The notes under the pieces are model-generated. The model was not told the DNA's origin and ran no database searches. It saw only the letters and a list, made by a program, of their open reading frames with translations. Of a stretch of DNA of 64,000 nt, positions 63,662 to 64,000 are shown piece after piece. The DNA comes from Toxonevra muliebris (Eukaryota > Arthropoda > Insecta > Diptera > Pallopteridae). The stretch covers positions 12,946,878-13,010,877 of the forward strand of contig OY829326.1 of the NCBI GenBank assembly GCA_963691655.1, in the 5' to 3' direction. The position numbers and the translations under genes were made by a program. Position 1 is the first letter of the stretch. Every line of letters starts with the position of its first letter.

Positions 63662-64000
63662 GTGAGTCTTTTAAAAAAAATTCTTTAATATTAAAAAACA
63701 AAAACAAAAATGTATACTTAATAATATTTTGAAATGTAGAAATTGGTTTGATGGAGATCAAAAGTATTTAAATTTTTTTGATATTTAAATATGCTCAAGA
63801 AAATTTTGAAGGGTTTACATTAATTCAATCTATTTTTTACTTGAACAAATATTTCAAAATTTTAAAATTCAAATTACTTAATTTAAAAAACTGAAACTGA
63901 AAAACTTCAAAGCTTAAACATATATTTTCTCTCACAAAAAGTGCTTGAATTTCCTCTTCACTTCATTTGCAAAATATATCAAACTAAAAATTTCACAATC
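63662..64000 (+). other. ple: ple first intron (start)
   Basis: Begins GTGAGT and continues beyond the window. AT-rich, with no element or coding sequence recognised. Confidence 0.8.

Noticed and set aside
1..64000. CRISPR arrays, bacterial operons, phage or plasmid features
   Set aside because: None seen; spliced genes and fly-type repeats show eukaryotic nuclear DNA.

Overview
This is a window of AT-rich nuclear DNA from a higher fly (Brachycera). The evidence is short spliced introns of 69-74 nt, a coding exon packed with CAG/CAA (poly-Q) runs, many (catacata)n-type short repeats, and two genes recognisable as fly orthologues. The species cannot be named from the sequence. The large TE-filled spacer suggests a genome bigger than that of Drosophila melanogaster (inference).

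Layout. (1) 1-11208, + strand: the 3' part of a CECR2-type bromodomain gene, the orthologue of Drosophila dikar. Four exons (1-1288, 2938-3075, 3150-3274, 3344-11208) join in perfect phase and rebuild one bromodomain across exons 2-4. The last exon encodes about 2,620 residues of charged, then Ser/Pro/Tyr-rich, then Gln/His-rich low-complexity sequence. Its TAG stop is followed in frame by 57 more sense codons, a candidate stop-codon readthrough extension. (2) 11209-about 13800: AT-rich 3' UTR and flank with several AATAAA signals. (3) About 13800-62400: a gene-poor spacer of nearly 50 kb in which I find no host protein-coding gene. It holds a graveyard of mobile elements: two decayed copies of one DD37E Tc1/mariner-type element (17480-18753, 43086-44278), a dead Tc1-type element (24553-26122), four kinds of non-LTR retrotransposon fragment (28.9, 46.0, 46.8-48.5 and 57.6-58.9 kb), two copies of a repeat with two tRNA-like modules (18.8 and 30.0 kb), and several long-inverted-repeat (foldback) elements. 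At least two foldback elements have hAT-like ends (CAGAG) and 8-bp target duplications. (4) About 62400-64000: promoter, ATG-free 5' leader and first coding exon (63593-63661) of ple, tyrosine hydroxylase, with the start of its first intron.

The two genes point the same way. Dikar-type proteins are predicted chromatin readers, while ple encodes the rate-limiting enzyme for dopamine, used in neurotransmission and in cuticle tanning; nothing in the sequence links them functionally. The non-TE parts of the spacer are where distal regulatory DNA of ple would be expected, but none can be pinpointed by eye.

Most noteworthy: the in-frame extension after the dikar stop, the complete lack of ATG in more than 500 nt of ple leader, the family of foldback elements with built-in subrepeats, the two-module tRNA-like repeat, and an exact 31-bp hairpin at 57134-57217.
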